Below, piece after piece: positions 1 to 8,851 of a stretch of DNA of 64,000 nt. The translations under genes were made by a program, and so were the position numbers. The DNA is taken from positions 2,232,001 through 2,296,000 of the forward strand of contig CBDICN010000002.1 of NCBI GenBank assembly GCA_965277355.1, written 5' to 3'. The notes below the pieces were generated by a model. It was not told the origin of the DNA and ran no database searches. It was given only the letters and a program-made list of their open reading frames with translations. Numbering within the stretch: position 1 is the stretch's first letter; each line of letters begins with the position of its first letter. The stretch is from RH-AL1 sp965277355. Lineage in GTDB: Bacteria > Pseudomonadota > Alphaproteobacteria > Rhizobiales > Beijerinckiaceae.

Positions 1-252
1 TTCCGTTCTCTCAAGCGGCATCTCGGATCGGTCTACAAGATGACGCCCGACGAATATCGCCAGAAATGGGGCCTCGCGAGCGACTATCCTATGGTAGCTC
101 CCGGTTATTCCGAGGTTCGCTCACGGCTCGCCAAAGACATCGGACTGGGCCAGCAGCGATCTGTCGAGGTGCCGGCGAAGACGGAAGACACCAAGCTTGG
201 CGAAACAAAGAGAACCGCCGGACGGCCAAAGAAGGTCGCGCGGTCGGCCTAG
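1..252 (+). CDS. mucR: MucR/Ros-family zinc-finger transcriptional regulator, C-terminal part
   Basis: The reading frame is open from base 1, so the gene starts before the window and 83 residues are visible. They contain the MucR/Ros signature: a LKRHL segment that would carry a zinc-ligand histidine, then MTPDEYRQKWGL, YPMVAPGYSEVRSRLAK and IGLG. A basic AGRPKK tail follows. MucR proteins are small nucleoid-like regulators of exopolysaccharide, motility and cell-cycle genes in alphaproteobacteria. The zinc finger itself is mostly off the edge. The last 4 nt overlap the stop of the convergent gene at 249-734. The family call is firm; regulatory targets cannot be inferred. Confidence 0.9.
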   Translation, partial: FRSLKRHLGSVYKMTPDEYRQKWGLASDYPMVAPGYSEVRSRLAKDIGLGQQRSVEVPAKTEDTKLGETKRTAGRPKKVARSA

Positions 253-734
253 GCACCCTCCTCCGCGGCGACCATTCCCAGGCGGCTGGCGATGGCATCA
301 GAGACCCGAGTAAGGTCGGCCAATGCCGCTGCCAGCTGCTGCTCGAGGGTGTTACCGCGGGCGAGCTGGTGCGCGGCGAGGAGTTCTGCCCGATTCATGC
401 GCTCGCTTGTCGTCTGGAGATCCGCCTCGATCGTTTCGGCTCTCTGCGTGGTGGCTTCGAGTTGCGACATCAGCTGATCGTTAGCAGTCTCGAGCCCGTA
501 GATGTGCGATTCGAGCTCATGGATGCGTGCGGTCATCATGGCGATGGACATCGCCGCTTGTTCCACCGCGTCGAGGACGCCGTCGATATCGGGCCTCGGC
601 AGCACGGGGACAGGAGGGAGCGATTGCTCGGCCTCTGGCTGGGCGGACCGCAAATGCCGATCGAGCTCGCGCATTAGGTTGCGATCGATCGACGGGAAAA
701 ATGCCGTCACCGGCTCGAGATCTCTACCGCTCAC
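249..734 (-). CDS. Coiled-coil hypothetical protein
   Basis: This 161-residue protein starts MSGRDLEPVTAFFPSIDRN. From about residue 50 to 150 it is rich in Glu, Gln, Leu, Ala and Arg in a heptad-like pattern (for example IHELESHIYGLETANDQL), predicting one long coiled coil. No signal peptide, membrane segment or catalytic motif is visible. It faces mucR tail to tail with a 4-nt overlap and is divergent from the small gene at 922. I do not recognise a named family. The even, polar composition and the absence of a better overlapping frame make it a likely real gene. Confidence 0.6.
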   Translation of the reverse strand: MSGRDLEPVTAFFPSIDRNLMRELDRHLRSAQPEAEQSLPPVPVLPRPDIDGVLDAVEQAAMSIAMMTARIHELESHIYGLETANDQLMSQLEATTQRAETIEADLQTTSERMNRAELLAAHQLARGNTLEQQLAAALADLTRVSDAIASRLGMVAAEEGA

Positions 735-804
735 CGACTGAGTACCTCCCAGATAATCTCGACTCTAACAGCAGGATGCGGAGAAAGGCGAATCGCAATC
801 GCAA

Positions 805-821
805 ACATGATTCGATCATGT
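805..821. promoter_or_regulatory. Perfect inverted repeat between divergent genes
   Basis: The arms ACATGAT and ATCATGT flank a 3-nt TCG spacer. It lies in the 187-bp region between the divergent genes at 249-734 and 922-1122. Size and position fit a dimeric repressor operator, but the regulator is unknown. A looser CATG-containing palindrome occurs at 3536-3560. Confidence 0.35.
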
Positions 822-921
822 AGTCGTGGGGGTGAGCGTGGGGTGAGCGAGAGGGCTTTGCCTTGGCCTTTCCGGGGGCATAATGTGAGTCCGTCCGGGA
901 GCGAGAAACGGCGGGCTGAAC

Positions 922-1122
922 ATGGTCAACGACAACGGCAAGGACCGCCGCCCGGCGGCATTCGCTATTTTGGCGGAGCGCCGCGCTTTTGCGATCGACT
1001 CGCCCCATATCGCCAATATCGCGAGGAAGGGCTTCTGCGACCCGAGAAGTCTTTCTGCTCCGGAAATCCTTCAATTGTGTAAGACCGTGAACGCGCAGAT
1101 CGCCAAGCTGAAGCAACGATAG
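922..1122 (+). CDS. Small hypothetical protein
   Basis: A 66-residue ORF starts MVNDNGKDRRPAAF and ends with a helical stretch (SAPEILQLCKTVNAQIAKLKQR, of which the last 15 residues look amphipathic). It is basic, has no membrane segment or signal peptide, and matches no family I know. The upstream sequence is G-rich but has no textbook ribosome binding site. It precedes the thiolase gene by 45 bp and could be co-transcribed with it. It is kept as a probable small gene because codon third positions are GC-rich like the neighbours. Confidence 0.45.
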   Translation: MVNDNGKDRRPAAFAILAERRAFAIDSPHIANIARKGFCDPRSLSAPEILQLCKTVNAQIAKLKQR

Positions 1123-1167
1123 CGCGTTCCGTGAGCGCGATCGTCGAGACGACGCCCAAGAGGACCC

Positions 1168-2370
1168 ATGAACCAGGCATTCATCTGCGACGCGGTCCGT
1201 ACACCCGTCGGGCGCTACGCGGGCACGCTTTCCTCCGTCCGGCCCGATGACTTGGCGGCGTTGCCGATCAGGACCTTGATGGCACGCAACAAGGCGGCCG
1301 ACTGGTCGATGCTCGACGACGTGATCCTCGGCTGCGCCAATCAGGCGGGCGAGGACAACCGCAATGTCGCGCGGATGGCGGCGCTGTTGGCCGGCCTCGG
1401 TGAGACGGCGTCCGGCTCGACGGTCAACCGGCTGTGTGGATCCGGCCTCGATGCGGTCGGCAGCGCAGCCCGTGCGATCAAGGCTGGCGACGCCGAGTTC
1501 TTCATCGTCGGCGGCGTCGAAAGCATGAGTCGCGCGCCTTTCGTGATGGGGAAGACGACTACCGCCTTCGCGCGGACGAACGAGCTCTACGATACGACGA
1601 TCGGCTGGCGCTTCATCAATCCGTTGATGGACGCCGATTTCGGCACCGACTCGATGCCGGAGACTGCCGAGAACGTCGCCAACGTCGACCAGGTCAGCCG
1701 CGCCGACCAGGATGCCTTCGCACTGCGAAGCCAGGCGCGGGCGGCGGCGGCGCGGGCCAGCGGGCGGCTCGCCGCGGAGATCGTTCCCGTCGGCATCCCG
1801 CAGCGCAAAGCCGACCCGATCCTCGTCAAGGATGACGAGCATCCCAGGGCCACGACGCTCGAGGCGCTGGCCAAGCTGAAGCCGATCGTGCGCGAGGGCG
1901 GTACCGTGACCGCCGGCAACTCGTCGGGCGTGAACGACGGGGCCGCTGCCCTTATCGTCGCCTCGGAAGCGGCCGCGAAGCGCCACAGCCTGACCCCGCG
2001 GGCGCGCGTGCTCGCCACCGCGTCGGCTGGCGTCGCGCCCCGCTTGATGGGCCTCGGCCCGGTGCCGGCAAGCCGCAAAGCGCTGGCCCATGCCGGCATC
2101 GATTTGGCGCAAATCGACGTCGTCGAACTCAACGAAGCCTTCGCGTCGCAGTCTCTCGCCGTGCTGCGCCGCCTCGGGCTGCCGGACGATGGCGAGCACG
2201 TGAACCCAAATGGCGGCGCCATCGCGCTTGGCCACCCGCTCGGCATGAGCGGCGCGCGGCTGGCGCTCACCGCCGTGGAGGAACTCCACCGCCGCGATGC
2301 CCGCTACGCGCTCTGCACCATGTGCGTCGGCGTCGGCCAGGGTATCGCCATGGTCATCGAGCGGGTCTAA
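1168..2370 (+). CDS. pcaF: 3-oxoadipyl-CoA/acetyl-CoA thiolase (PcaF type)
   Basis: This is a 400-residue thiolase of the full usual length. It would cleave 3-oxoadipyl-CoA to succinyl-CoA and acetyl-CoA in the beta-ketoadipate pathway, or act as a general acetyl-CoA acyltransferase. The nucleophile Cys90 lies in NRLCGSG, His356 in GHPLG and the proton-transfer Cys386 in CTMCVGVG. The stretch DTTIGWRFINP is typical of PcaF rather than of the biosynthetic acetoacetyl-CoA thiolase. The start is the ATG 6 nt after AGAGGA. No other pca gene is beside it; a CoA-transferase B subunit lies far away at 33257-33913. The thiolase call is firm and the PcaF specificity probable. Confidence 0.88.
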   Translation: MNQAFICDAVRTPVGRYAGTLSSVRPDDLAALPIRTLMARNKAADWSMLDDVILGCANQAGEDNRNVARMAALLAGLGETASGSTVNRLCGSGLDAVGSAARAIKAGDAEFFIVGGVESMSRAPFVMGKTTTAFARTNELYDTTIGWRFINPLMDADFGTDSMPETAENVANVDQVSRADQDAFALRSQARAAAARASGRLAAEIVPVGIPQRKADPILVKDDEHPRATTLEALAKLKPIVREGGTVTAGNSSGVNDGAAALIVASEAAAKRHSLTPRARVLATASAGVAPRLMGLGPVPASRKALAHAGIDLAQIDVVELNEAFASQSLAVLRRLGLPDDGEHVNPNGGAIALGHPLGMSGARLALTAVEELHRRDARYALCTMCVGVGQGIAMVIERV

Positions 2371-2397
2371 GGGTCGGGCTTTCGGGGTGGAGCTGGC

Positions 2398-3399
2398 ATG
2401 GTCGCGGTCAGGTCGGCTGAGGCCGATCGTTTTATCAACCATCCGCCGAAAGGCGTGTTTCTCTACCTCGTCTTCGGCAGCGACGCGGGACTGGTCGCCG
2501 AGCGGTCGCGCACAGTTCTGGCGCGCGCGGTCGATGATCCGAAGGACGGTTTCCAGCTAGTGCGGATGGATGGCGACGCCGTCGCCTCCGACCCACTCGC
2601 ACTCGCGGACGAGGCGAATGCCGTTCCGATGTTCGGCGGTCGCAAGGCCATCGCAATCGAGGCGACCGGCAAATCGCTGCTGCCGGCGCTCGAGCCGTTG
2701 CTGCGAGCGCCCCCGCGCGACTGTATCCTCGTCGTCGAGGCCGGCGGCTTGAAGCGCGACCATCAGCTTCGCAAACTCGTCGAGAAGGCGGCCGGCGCCG
2801 CGGCGATCGAGTGCTATCCCGACAGCCCGCGCGACCTCGCTCAGCTGATCGACAGCGAACTTGCCGCGGCGAATCTTTCGATCGAGCCAAACGCCAAGGA
2901 GCTTCTCGCCGCGCTGCTCGGGCAGGATCGGTTGAGCACCCGCTCCGAGCTCGAGAAGCTCACGACCTACGCGCACGGCGAGGATCGCGTCACCCTCGCC
3001 CATGTCGAGGCGGTGGTCGCGAACGCCTCCGCGCTAGTGCTCGATCACGCGGTCGACGGGACCTTCGATGGCGCCTTCGAGGCGGTCGAGACCACGACCG
3101 AGCGGATCTTCCAGGAAAACGGCGACGTCAACGCGTTGCTCGCGGCGGCGCTGCGCCATGCGACCGCGCTGCATCGCGCTCGCCTCGCCATGAACGACGG
3201 CGGCAGCGGTGACGGCAACTTCTATGGACCGCGTCGCACCACCGCCGAACGGCAGCTTCGATCATGGGATGACGGTCGCCTTGCCAACGCCATCGCGGTG
3301 CTGAGCGAGGCTGTCGGGCACGCCCGGCGCGAGCCGCGACTGGCGCAGCCGATCACCGTCCGGGCGCTGTGGGCGGTAGCGATGACCGCCCGCCGCTGA
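2398..3399 (+). CDS. holA: DNA polymerase III subunit delta
   Basis: This 333-residue protein matches the clamp-loader delta subunit, which opens the beta sliding clamp. Recognisable parts are the N-terminal FLYLVFGSDAGLVAERS strand-turn-helix, VPMFGGRKAIAIE, and the delta signature LLGQDRLSTRSELEKL around residue 180. The C-terminal helical domain keeps the RRTTAERQLRSWDD pattern. It starts 27 bp after pcaF on the same strand. In related genomes holA usually follows lptE, so this neighbourhood differs. No Walker motif is expected in delta and none is seen. Confidence 0.88.
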   Translation: MVAVRSAEADRFINHPPKGVFLYLVFGSDAGLVAERSRTVLARAVDDPKDGFQLVRMDGDAVASDPLALADEANAVPMFGGRKAIAIEATGKSLLPALEPLLRAPPRDCILVVEAGGLKRDHQLRKLVEKAAGAAAIECYPDSPRDLAQLIDSELAAANLSIEPNAKELLAALLGQDRLSTRSELEKLTTYAHGEDRVTLAHVEAVVANASALVLDHAVDGTFDGAFEAVETTTERIFQENGDVNALLAAALRHATALHRARLAMNDGGSGDGNFYGPRRTTAERQLRSWDDGRLANAIAVLSEAVGHARREPRLAQPITVRALWAVAMTARR

Positions 3400-3440
3400 G
3401 CAAAAACGAACGGCTCTTCAATCCGCGAACCGGCGGCCGT

Positions 3441-3475
3441 GAAAAAAAAAACCGCCAGCAAAAGCTGACGGCTTA
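3441..3475 (-). terminator. Rho-independent terminator of the ABC exporter gene
   Basis: Read on the minus strand, GCCGTCAGC, a TTTT loop and GCTGGCGGT form a 9-bp stem with two G-U wobbles, followed by a run of ten T. The wobbles pair only in minus-strand RNA. It lies about 150 bp after the stop of the exporter at 3629-5437 and prevents read-through into holA. Confidence 0.8.
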
Positions 3476-3535
3476 AAAGTCATGGGAGGAAACGCCCAAA
3501 AGATGGGCTACGAAAGGGTTGCTTCCGATAGGAAG

Positions 3536-3560
3536 AACATGATCGCAATTCGAGCATGTT
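3536..3560. promoter_or_regulatory. Interrupted CATG palindrome
   Basis: AACATG and CATGTT are separated by 13 nt in the 229-bp intergenic region between holA and the convergent exporter gene. It could be an operator half-site pair, a structural element or chance. Its similarity to the palindrome at 805-821 is the reason to list it. Confidence 0.2.
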
Positions 3561-3628
3561 GCAATGCACATCAAAACATGCCTGCCACGCGTTAGAAACA
3601 GACCTTCGAACAACGGGTATGCTGAAGC

Positions 3629-5437
3629 TTACATCACCGCCGCCTCGAATGGGTGCATGTCGCCGCTCGGGGATTGGTGGAGCAGCTGTGCCGCCGCGAG
3701 CGCGCTGAAGCGGCCACCGCGCGCGACTAGCTCTTCGAACGTGCCGGTCTCGACGATCGTGCCGTGGTCGAGAACGATGATCCGGTTGGCGTTGCGCACA
3801 GTGGCGAGGCGATGGGCGATGACGAACGTAGTGCGGCCGTCGGTGGCGCTCGCGAGCGCCACTTGCAGCTTTCGCTCGGTCACCGCGTCGAGCGCGGCGG
3901 TCGCCTCGTCGAGGACCATGATCGGCGGATCCTTCAGCAGCGCGCGGGCGATCGCGAGGCGCTGGCGCTCGCCGCCCGACAGCGAGCGGCCGCGCTCGCC
4001 GACCGGCGTCTTCAATCCCTGGGGCAGACGGGCAACGAAATCGTCGGCCTGCGCGAGTTCGAGAGCCTTCGCGATCTCGCCCGATGTCGCATCGGGCTTG
4101 CCGATGCGCAGGTTCTCCTCGATCGAGCGGGCGAACAGCATCGGCTCCTGGAACACCACGCCGATGTTGCGGCGGAGCGCCACGAGCTGCATGTCGCGGA
4201 TATCAATTCCATCGATCGTGATGCGCCCACGATGCGGATCGAAGGCGCGATGGAGCAGCGCAAGGGTGGTCGACTTGCCGGAGCCCGTGGCGCCGACGAG
4301 CGCGATCGTCTGCCCCGGTTCGGCGACGAAGGAGAGGCCGCTGACGGCGCTGCGTCCCGCGGGATCTTCGGCCGGCCGATAGCCGAACGTCACATCCTCG
4401 AACGCCACGCGGCCCGTGAGATGCCCGGGATCGACGGCGCACGGCTTGTCCGCCACATACGCGACGGTTTCGATCACCTGGAAGAAATCGCGCAGCTTCG
4501 GGCTTTGGAGGAACATACCGTTGAGAAAGTTCACGAGCTGCTCGAGACGCCCGATCAGCATGCCGGCGAAGCTCATGAACATCACGATGCCTCCGATCGT
4601 GCCGATGCCATGCAGGTAGAGCGCGGTGCCAAGTACGAAGATCGCGAGGAGCGCGACCGTCGAGGCGGCACGGCTCGCCACGACGGCCATCGCCCACCAC
4701 GAGAGCACCGGCATTTGCGCGCGGAGCAGCATGGCGCCGATCTCGCGGATCGCACCCGCCTCGCTCTCCGTGCGGGTGAAGCTCTGGATGACGGGTATGT
4801 TGCCGAGGGCGTCCGACGCTCGCTCCGCGAGCGTCGTGTTGTAGCGTTCGACCGAACTCTGCAGCGTCTCGGTTCGTCGTCGCACGAAGGTCGTGACGGC
4901 AGCGAAGACCACGATCAGCGTCAGCAACAGGAGCGCGAGGCGCCAGTTCAAGGCCAGCGAAACCGGCACAATGAGCAGCAGCGACAGCAAAGCCGGCAGG
5001 TTCTCGCGGAAGAGAGCGAGGTAGAACGCGAACATCACGGTTGCGCTCTCGATCATGATCTTGAGAGACCGGCCGGAATGGGTGCCGGCGTGGAAGCTCA
5101 TCGGCAGCCCGAGCGTGTGTTCGAAGAACAGCGCCAGCACGGCGAGCCTTTGGCGATGGGCGAGCCGGTCGGCGAGAAGCGAGACGACGACCGCTGACAC
5201 GATAGTGCCGACGGCGAACGCGACCCACAGCAGAATCGTGGGAAGCAGGGCATCGAAGCGGAGCGGATGGCCGGCGCTGGTGCCGTGACTCAGCCGGTCT
5301 ATGAGGCGTCCGAGCAGCACCGGCTCGGCGTACTGCGCGACGACGAATGCAACGCCGGCGAGACCAAGGCATCCAACCGCCTTTCTCTCGCTCCGCAGGA
5401 GTGCGAGAACGCGCCAGTACAGTCGAAAGAAGGTCAT
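3629..5437 (-). CDS. ndvA: ABC exporter, NdvA/ChvA-type (cyclic beta-glucan export), fused permease and ATPase
   Basis: This is a 602-residue half-transporter with an N-terminal six-helix membrane domain (about residues 15-300) and a C-terminal ATPase. Walker A is GATGSGKST, the ABC signature LSGGERQR, Walker B IMVLDEATAALD, and the H-loop VIAHRLAT. The N-terminus MTFFRLYWRVLALL and overall layout match NdvA/ChvA, which export cyclic beta-1,2-glucan to the periplasm as homodimers. I chose the ATG at 5437 because GGAAG precedes it by 5-6 nt; the frame stays open to a GTG at 5479. No ndvB-like glucan synthase is nearby, so the substrate is inferred from family only. Confidence 0.82.
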   Translation of the reverse strand: MTFFRLYWRVLALLRSERKAVGCLGLAGVAFVVAQYAEPVLLGRLIDRLSHGTSAGHPLRFDALLPTILLWVAFAVGTIVSAVVVSLLADRLAHRQRLAVLALFFEHTLGLPMSFHAGTHSGRSLKIMIESATVMFAFYLALFRENLPALLSLLLIVPVSLALNWRLALLLLTLIVVFAAVTTFVRRRTETLQSSVERYNTTLAERASDALGNIPVIQSFTRTESEAGAIREIGAMLLRAQMPVLSWWAMAVVASRAASTVALLAIFVLGTALYLHGIGTIGGIVMFMSFAGMLIGRLEQLVNFLNGMFLQSPKLRDFFQVIETVAYVADKPCAVDPGHLTGRVAFEDVTFGYRPAEDPAGRSAVSGLSFVAEPGQTIALVGATGSGKSTTLALLHRAFDPHRGRITIDGIDIRDMQLVALRRNIGVVFQEPMLFARSIEENLRIGKPDATSGEIAKALELAQADDFVARLPQGLKTPVGERGRSLSGGERQRLAIARALLKDPPIMVLDEATAALDAVTERKLQVALASATDGRTTFVIAHRLATVRNANRIIVLDHGTIVETGTFEELVARGGRFSALAAAQLLHQSPSGDMHPFEAAVM

Positions 5438-5532
5438 GCGGGCTTCCGAGCTCGGCGCGGGACGAGGCTGCCTGATCACGCTTTGCTAGGCGTGCATGTG
5501 AGAGAAGGTGTGACGCTGTGCAGGAGACGACC

Positions 5533-6570
5533 GTGAGCGCGGAGAAGAACGCAGGCGGCGAGAGCCTGTCTTTCGCCGTCGACGAGACGCAGGCCGGGGC
5601 GCGCCTCGACGTTGCCCTCACCGCCGCCGCGAAAGCGGCCGGCCTGGAGCTTTCGCGTACGCGCGTGAAAACTCTCATTGAGCTTGGCGCCCTCGACATC
5701 GACGGGGTGCCGGCGCGGGACGCCAACCGCAAGGTCAAGCCCGGCGAGAGGCTGGCCTTGCTCGTCCCAGCGGCCGAAAACCCGAAGCCGGAAGGCGAGC
5801 CGCTGCCGCTCGACGTGGTGTTCGAGGACGAGCATCTCATCGTGATCGACAAGCCAGCTGGCCTCGTCGTGCACCCGGCGCCGGGCCACGCCAGCGGTAC
5901 GCTCGTCAACGCCCTCATCGCGCATTGCGGCACGAGCCTGTCGGGGATCGGCGGCGTCAAGCGTCCGGGGATCGTGCATCGCCTCGACAAGGACACGTCC
6001 GGGCTCCTCGTCGTGGCGAAGAACGATAGCGCCCATCACGGATTGTCCCGGCTGTTCACCGATCATGGACGTACCCTGCCGCTGACGAGACGCTACCTCG
6101 CCTTCGTCTGGGGAAAGCCCGACCGTCTGTTTGGAACGATCGACGCATCGGTTGGCCGTCATCAGACAGACAGGCTGAAGATGGCGGTCGTGCCGCAAGA
6201 ACGCGGTCGATCTGCGGTCACGCATTGGCGACTCCAGGATAGCTTCGCCCCCAAGGCCGCGCCAGCGGCGAGTCTGGTCTCCTGCGAACTGGAGACGGGG
6301 CGAACCCATCAGATCCGAGTACACATGGCCCACATCGGACATCCGGTAATGGGGGATCCGCTCTACGCGCGGGGCTTCCGTAGCAAGGCAAGCCGTCTCG
6401 ACGCCGCTAGCCAGACAAGTCTGCAAGCGCTCGGCCGCCAAGCACTACACGCGGCCGTTCTCGGGTTCCAGCATCCGGTAACGGGCGAAGCACTGGAGTT
6501 CGAGAGCGACTTGCCGGCCGAACTCGCCGCGCTCGCCTCGGCGCTGGAAACAGCGCGGCCCGTTTCCTAG
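5533..6570 (+). CDS. rluD: RluA/RluD-family 23S rRNA pseudouridine synthase
   Basis: The 345-residue protein has an N-terminal S4-like RNA-binding domain (LSRTRVKTLIELGAL...VKPGE) and the RluA catalytic domain. The signature HRLDKDTSGLLVVAK carries the catalytic Asp at about residue 152. The length and the S4 domain favour RluD, which modifies helix 69 of 23S rRNA. AGGAG precedes the GTG at 5533 with good spacing; an in-frame GTG at 5518 is the alternative start. It is divergent from the exporter gene and lies upstream of rpoH, the same order seen in many Hyphomicrobiales. Confidence 0.88.
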   Translation: MSAEKNAGGESLSFAVDETQAGARLDVALTAAAKAAGLELSRTRVKTLIELGALDIDGVPARDANRKVKPGERLALLVPAAENPKPEGEPLPLDVVFEDEHLIVIDKPAGLVVHPAPGHASGTLVNALIAHCGTSLSGIGGVKRPGIVHRLDKDTSGLLVVAKNDSAHHGLSRLFTDHGRTLPLTRRYLAFVWGKPDRLFGTIDASVGRHQTDRLKMAVVPQERGRSAVTHWRLQDSFAPKAAPAASLVSCELETGRTHQIRVHMAHIGHPVMGDPLYARGFRSKASRLDAASQTSLQALGRQALHAAVLGFQHPVTGEALEFESDLPAELAALASALETARPVS

Positions 6571-6811
6571 GCGCTGCCATGTCGCAGGCGCCTACCGGCC
6601 GCGACAACCGCGCGTGCAACCAGTGCCGTCAATGGAAGCTTTATCTTCGACACCCGGGTTGCGGATCGCACGTTGCAGATTTGTAATCTTCCGGCGACCA
6701 AATGAGGCTACCAACAAGCGCCCGCTTTCCCACATACACCTGTTGCGTCGGGCGATGCCACGCATGCTGGCGCAGAGAGCTTGCCTGAAGGGGGCTCGAA
6801 AGGAGAATTGA

Positions 6812-7723
6812 ATGGCTGCTGCCTTACCGATGATATCTGGCGAGAGCGGGCTTGCTCGATACCTGAACGAGATCCGCAAGTTCCCAATGCTCCAGCCAGA
6901 GCAGGAATACATGCTTGCCAAGCGCTGGCGCGAGCACGAAGATCCCGATGCGGCCCATAAGCTCGTCACGTCGCACTTACGTCTCGTCGCCAAGATCGCC
7001 ATGGGGTACCGGGGATACGGCCTTCCGATCGGCGAAGTGATCTCTGAAGGCAACGTCGGGCTCATGCAGGCGGTGAAGCGTTTTGAGCCGGATAAGGGGT
7101 TCCGTTTGGCGACATACGCCATGTGGTGGATCCGCGCGTCTATACAAGAGTATATTCTGCGATCGTGGTCGCTCGTGAAGATGGGCACGACCGCGAGTCA
7201 GAAGAAGCTGTTCTTCAACCTTCGCAAGGCGAAAAGTCAGATCTCGGCGCTCGAGGAGGGCGATCTGCGGCCGGAGCAGGTCGACGTCATCGCCACGCGC
7301 CTCGGCGTCAGCAAGCAGGACGTGATCGACATGAACCGGCGCATGTCGGGTGACGCTTCCCTCAATGCCCCACTCCGCGAGGAGGGCGAGGGCGAGTGGC
7401 AGGACTGGCTGGTCGATCAGAGTTCGAGTCAGGAGAAGATTCTCGCCGACCGCGAGGAGAGCGACAATCGTCTCGGTGCGTTGCGAAACGCCCTTTCGGT
7501 GCTCAACGATCGCGAGCGCCGGATTTTCGAAGCCCGTCGCTTGGCGGACGATCCGATCACCCTCGAGGACCTGTCGGACGAGTTCGACATTTCGCGCGAG
7601 CGCGTGCGGCAGATCGAGGTGCGCGCCTTCGAGAAGGTGCAAGCCGCGGTGAAGAGCGGCATGGCGTCGATCGAGACGCTGCCACCGCGGCAACGCGAGG
7701 TGAAACACCTGAGTGCGCACTGA
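6812..7723 (+). CDS. rpoH: RNA polymerase heat-shock sigma factor sigma-32
   Basis: This 303-residue sigma-70-family protein has the RpoH plan: no region 1.1, region 2 with LVTSHLRLVAKIA, YRGYGLPIGEVISEGN and FRLATYAMWWIRASIQEYI, and region 4.2 ending FDISRERVRQIEVRAFEKVQ. The stretch ILRSWSLVKMGTTASQKKLFFNLRK contains the RpoH box typical of heat-shock sigma factors. AGGAG lies 7 nt before the ATG. The 241 bp upstream (6571-6811) hold its promoter; I could not define a confident -35/-10 pair there. It directs heat-shock chaperone and protease genes, which may include ftsH in this window. Confidence 0.93.
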   Translation: MAAALPMISGESGLARYLNEIRKFPMLQPEQEYMLAKRWREHEDPDAAHKLVTSHLRLVAKIAMGYRGYGLPIGEVISEGNVGLMQAVKRFEPDKGFRLATYAMWWIRASIQEYILRSWSLVKMGTTASQKKLFFNLRKAKSQISALEEGDLRPEQVDVIATRLGVSKQDVIDMNRRMSGDASLNAPLREEGEGEWQDWLVDQSSSQEKILADREESDNRLGALRNALSVLNDRERRIFEARRLADDPITLEDLSDEFDISRERVRQIEVRAFEKVQAAVKSGMASIETLPPRQREVKHLSAH

Positions 7724-7858
7724 CCTCAGTCGGCAGATATGAAAAGCGCGGCCGCGGAGCCGCCCTTCTACTTCGACGTTGCATCATCTCGATGGTCAAA
7801 ATTTCTGGACGGTCAACGACTTCTAGAGGCGAAACTCCAGTAGGCGATCGGAGCAGCG

Positions 7859-8839
7859 ATGGACACCAAACGGCTCGGCCGTACCGGCCTTGAGGTTTCG
7901 CGAATCGCCCTCGGCTGCATGAGCTTTGGCGTCCCCGGCAAAGGCACCCACGCCTGGACCTTGAGCGAGGAGGAGAGCCGCCCCTTCGTCAGGAAGGCGC
8001 TAGACCTCGGCATCAACTTTTTCGATACCGCCAACGTCTATTCGGCCGGCACCAGCGAGGAAATCGTCGGGCGTGCGCTGAAGGATTTCGCCCGACGCGA
8101 CGAGATCGTGCTCGCCACCAAGGTGCACGGCCGTATGCGGCCCGGCCCGAACGGCGCCGGTCTCTCCCGAAAGGCGATCCTGAGCGAGATCGATCATTCG
8201 CTGCGCCGGCTCGGCACCGACTACGTCGACCTCTACCAGATCCACCGCTGGGATCCGCATACGCCGATCGAGGAGACGCTGGAGGCGCTGCATGACGTCG
8301 TGCGCGCCGGCAAGGCGCGCTATATCGGCGCCTCTTCGATGTACGCGTGGCAGTTCGCCAAGGCGTTGTACCTCGCCGATCGGCACGGCTGGACGCGGTT
8401 CTCGACCATGCAGGACTACGTTAACCTGCTCTACCGCGAGGAAGAACGCGAGATGCTGCCGCTCTGCCAAGCGGACGGCATCGGCGTCATTCCCTGGAGC
8501 CCGCTCGCACGCGGTCGGTTGACGCGCGACTGGAGCGAGGAGACGAATCGTTTGCGGACCGACGAGTTCGGCAAGACGCTCTACGCCCGAACCGAAGCGG
8601 CCGACAAGCGTATCGTCGAGAAGGTGGGCGAGATCGCCCAGGCGCGCGGCGTGCCGCGGGCTCAGGTGGCGCTCGCCTGGGTGCTGGGTAAGCCGATGGT
8701 CACCGCTCCGATCGTCGGCGCCACCAAGCCGCATCACCTCGACGACGCCGCCGCGGCCGTATCGTTGAAGCTCGACGATGCCGAGGTGAAGGCGCTGGAA
8801 GACCTCTATGTGCCGCACGAGACGATCGGTTTCAACTGA
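7859..8839 (+). CDS. Aldo/keto reductase
   Basis: This 326-residue NADPH-dependent oxidoreductase keeps the family tetrad: Asp56 and Tyr61 in FFDTANVYSAG, Lys88 in ATKVHG, and His129 in LYQIHRWD. The C-terminal APIVGATKPHHLDD is the NADP-phosphate binding segment. It resembles the YajO/YghZ-type barrel reductases that act on small aldehydes and ketones. The real substrate is unknown. The next gene, an SDR, starts 12 bp downstream on the same strand, so the pair is probably an operon. Confidence 0.88.
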   Translation: MDTKRLGRTGLEVSRIALGCMSFGVPGKGTHAWTLSEEESRPFVRKALDLGINFFDTANVYSAGTSEEIVGRALKDFARRDEIVLATKVHGRMRPGPNGAGLSRKAILSEIDHSLRRLGTDYVDLYQIHRWDPHTPIEETLEALHDVVRAGKARYIGASSMYAWQFAKALYLADRHGWTRFSTMQDYVNLLYREEEREMLPLCQADGIGVIPWSPLARGRLTRDWSEETNRLRTDEFGKTLYARTEAADKRIVEKVGEIAQARGVPRAQVALAWVLGKPMVTAPIVGATKPHHLDDAAAAVSLKLDDAEVKALEDLYVPHETIGFN

Positions 8840-8851
8840 GCGGAGGCGGAA

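Noticed and set aside
724..2442. 572-codon frame antisense to pcaF
   Set aside because: Shadow of the thiolase gene with low-complexity Arg/Ala/Asp composition.
6614..6811. 65-codon ORF just before rpoH
   Set aside because: It ends directly at the rpoH start and covers its promoter and ribosome binding site; composition is not protein-like.
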